Below, in pieces: positions 41,560 to 41,968 of a DNA stretch of 41,968 nucleotides. Position 1 is the stretch's first letter, and each line of letters begins with the position of its first letter. A model generated the notes under the pieces. That model saw nothing but the letters and a program-made list of their open reading frames with translations, was not told the DNA's origin and searched no databases. The stretch comes from an uncultured bacterium (lineage in GTDB: Bacteria; Verrucomicrobiota; Kiritimatiellia; RFP12; UBA1067), in NCBI GenBank assembly GCA_902802945.1, contig CADCOC010000034.1, positions 1 to 41,968 of the forward strand. Reading direction: 5' to 3'. The translations under genes and the position numbers were made by a program.

Positions 41560-41817
41560 TTACTCCCCAGATTCCATTACCAGACGTGCCAGTTCTTCGC
41601 GATCAGGCCCCGCTATGGACAGGATGTCCATAGCGGGATCGACACCACACTCGAGATTGCACATCAAGGATTTGACATTGTTCACGAGGGTCGTGATGGT
41701 ACCAATCTCAATGCCCTCCTCACGGCCCTCCACACGACCAATTTCCACGCCCTCTTGCAGGACCGCTTCAGTCAACGTACACATGCTCATCATCTCCTCG
41801 TCATTCGTCAAAGCCAT
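41560..41817 (-). pseudogene. C-terminal remnant of a PD-(D/E)XK transposase/Rpn-like family protein
   Basis: An 85-aa frame. MSMCTLTEAVLQEGVEIGRVEGREEG is the typical C-terminal tail of Rpn/PDDEXK-family proteins (Gly-Glu-Arg heptads), which normally follow a nuclease core of about 200 residues. A TAA lies two codons before the ATG. In another frame upstream, LNTFEECVRVLREDFNN (toward 41,870) looks like the preceding family segment, so a frameshift separates them, and further stops occur beyond. Non-functional as it stands. Confidence 0.6.
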
Positions 41818-41968
41818 CGGTTATTGAAGTCTTCCCGTAGGACACGTACGCACTCTTCGAAAGTGTTCAGACCAGTCGAAACAGGACTCTCGTCAGATCC
41901 TCAAAAGGCTCTTTCGTACATCTCCCTTGTTCCCCATCGTGATGAAACGCTATTCTTGGCTCCAATCA

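Overview
The window reads like chromosome from a free-living or gut/rumen bacterium of the PVC group, most like a Kiritimatiellota/Verrucomicrobiota-type organism. This is an inference from G+C-rich coding, a large secreted GH78-type rhamnosidase locus, AGGAG-type ribosome sites, many Schlafen-AlbA/HTH and ORF6N genes, and abundant short G+C-rich palindromes. No 16S or marker phylogeny is available. The left 12 kb looks like ordinary metabolic genome. The rest is accessory, repeat-rich and partly eroded.

Layout. (1) 1-8,961: catabolic cluster with a secreted rhamnosidase-like GH, a secreted alpha/beta hydrolase, an LctP-type permease, and a large secreted protein broken by a 62-bp tandem duplication. 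(2) 9,011-11,624: a small secreted CxxC protein, then a ketosynthase, dehydratase and ketoreductase triad that looks like ApeO/ApeP/ApeQ of aryl-polyene biosynthesis, without carrier protein or second ketosynthase. (3) 11,780-14,375: Nudix-wHTH, HipA-like kinase and ADP-ribosylglycohydrolase, a likely ADP-ribose/NAD module. (4) 14,470-17,107: an eroded tandem array of Schlafen-AlbA/ATPase/wHTH genes. Three nearly identical ~106-bp promoter-leader units precede, in turn, an internally deleted gene, a deleted and frameshifted gene, and a gene-less stretch of hairpins ending in a terminator. (5) 17,251-18,567: a RelE/HigB-type toxin and XRE antitoxin, and a divergent serine recombinase. (6) 18,670-34,112: a 15.4-kb co-directional defense locus. 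It encodes a methylase-like subunit, a helicase-Eco57I methylase fusion, a DUF262/DUF1524 (GmrSD-type) protein, an HNH nuclease, an unknown 836-aa protein, and a 1,722-aa helicase with a C-terminal DUF1998-like region resembling Druantia DruE. (7) 34,251-39,239: TPR protein, an intact AlbA/ATPase/wHTH protein, CYTH protein and ORF6N protein, separated by mosaics of palindromic repeats. (8) 39,427-41,968: a Thg1 fragment ending beside tRNA-Pro(CGG), a 5'-truncated mutL that meets the 3' part of an AAA ATPase gene on the opposite strand, and a remnant of a PD-(D/E)XK transposase/Rpn-like gene.

How the parts relate. Regions 4-8 look like a defense and mobile-gene island: restriction, helicase, TA, recombinase, ORF6N and Schlafen-AlbA genes plus several broken genes, ending at the 3' side of a tRNA gene. 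Two signals tie parts together. A 24-bp palindrome lies upstream of the toxin-antitoxin pair and over the start of the restriction locus, suggesting a shared regulator. A G+C-rich palindromic element is inserted within reading frames of the rhamnosidase, methylase-like subunit, HNH protein and 836-aa protein, always translated in the same frame, much as Rickettsia palindromic elements behave.

Limits: no homology search was possible. Family names come from motifs recognised by eye, and assembly error cannot be excluded for the 62-bp duplication and the mutL/ATPase junction.
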